Of a DNA stretch of 64,000 nucleotides, positions 63,812 through 64,000 are shown one piece after another. Numbering within the stretch: position 1 is the stretch's first letter; every line of letters starts with the position of its first letter. Both the position numbers and the translations under genes were made by a program. Below the pieces are notes generated by a model. That model did not search any database. It saw only the letters and a list, made by a program, of their open reading frames with translations, and was not told the origin of the DNA. The stretch is from Asterias rubens (taxonomy: Eukaryota > Echinodermata > Asteroidea > Forcipulatida > Asteriidae), in contig NC_047070.1 in NCBI RefSeq assembly GCF_902459465.1, positions 4,514,554-4,578,553 on the forward strand. The letters run 5' to 3'.

Positions 63812-64000
63812 GATTGTTTATTTTTAAAGTAACCACAAGGGGGAAAAACAAAAGATGAAAAAGAGATTATTTTTTGGACACAAGTTCTAACAGTGGTCAA
63901 CCAAATAGTGAAAACTGTACAATCATCACAACAAGCGCAAAATGCCAAGGGATCTGCTGTCAGGAGATACTGGGGAATGAAAAAAGAGAAAGATGATTCT
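63812..64000 (-). other. Sequence upstream of the TACC start codon
   Basis: 189 bases 5' of the TACC ATG, presumably 5' UTR or the end of a 5' intron. It contains an in-frame TAA close to the ATG. No promoter motif is recognisable, and the transcription start is probably off the right edge. Confidence 0.45.

Overview
The window looks like nuclear DNA of a marine invertebrate. The best fit is an echinoderm, probably a sea star. It holds four intron-rich, animal-type protein genes. The long introns and gaps are packed with foldback MITEs and tRNA-derived SINEs of kinds I associate with asteroid genomes. That placement rests on recalled repeat families and gene identity, not on a search. There are no bacterial features, rRNA genes, CRISPR arrays or viral genes.

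Layout. (1) 273-5831, minus strand: the 5' two thirds of UVSSA, the UV-stimulated scaffold protein of transcription-coupled repair; its C-terminal part lies off the left edge. (2) 7162-21892, plus strand: a complete KIF11/Eg5 kinesin-5 gene in 25 coding exons whose phases all join, predicted 1078 aa. It is head-to-head with UVSSA across about 1.3 kb. (3) 25938-32451, minus strand, tail-to-tail with KIF11: a five-exon gene for a predicted 1111-aa protein. It has a signal peptide, one membrane segment, a PLAT domain and four more membrane segments that resemble TM1-TM5 of polycystin-1, and then it stops. It has no REJ/GAIN ectodomain and no polycystin channel domain. This is the most unusual gene here. 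(4) 36685-63811, minus strand: a TACC (transforming acidic coiled-coil) gene, complete from start codon to stop in about 23 exons, predicted 1206 aa. It has a tandem series of SDP-type repeats spread over separate exons and the conserved C-terminal TACC coiled coil.

KIF11 and TACC proteins both act on mitotic spindle microtubules, but nothing here shows that their closeness is functional. UVSSA and the polycystin-like gene are unrelated in role.

Non-genic DNA. At least two abundant palindromic MITE families recur throughout, one ending in cagtggacactattgg and one in gggcccaatttcat, often inserted in each other. Also present are several rarer terminal-inverted-repeat elements, two kinds of tRNA-derived SINE, a decayed 102-bp minisatellite in UVSSA intron 1, a nearly perfect nine-copy 71-bp satellite in a TACC intron, and an inverted-repeat element carrying a short Crypton-like reading frame, itself inserted in a MITE.
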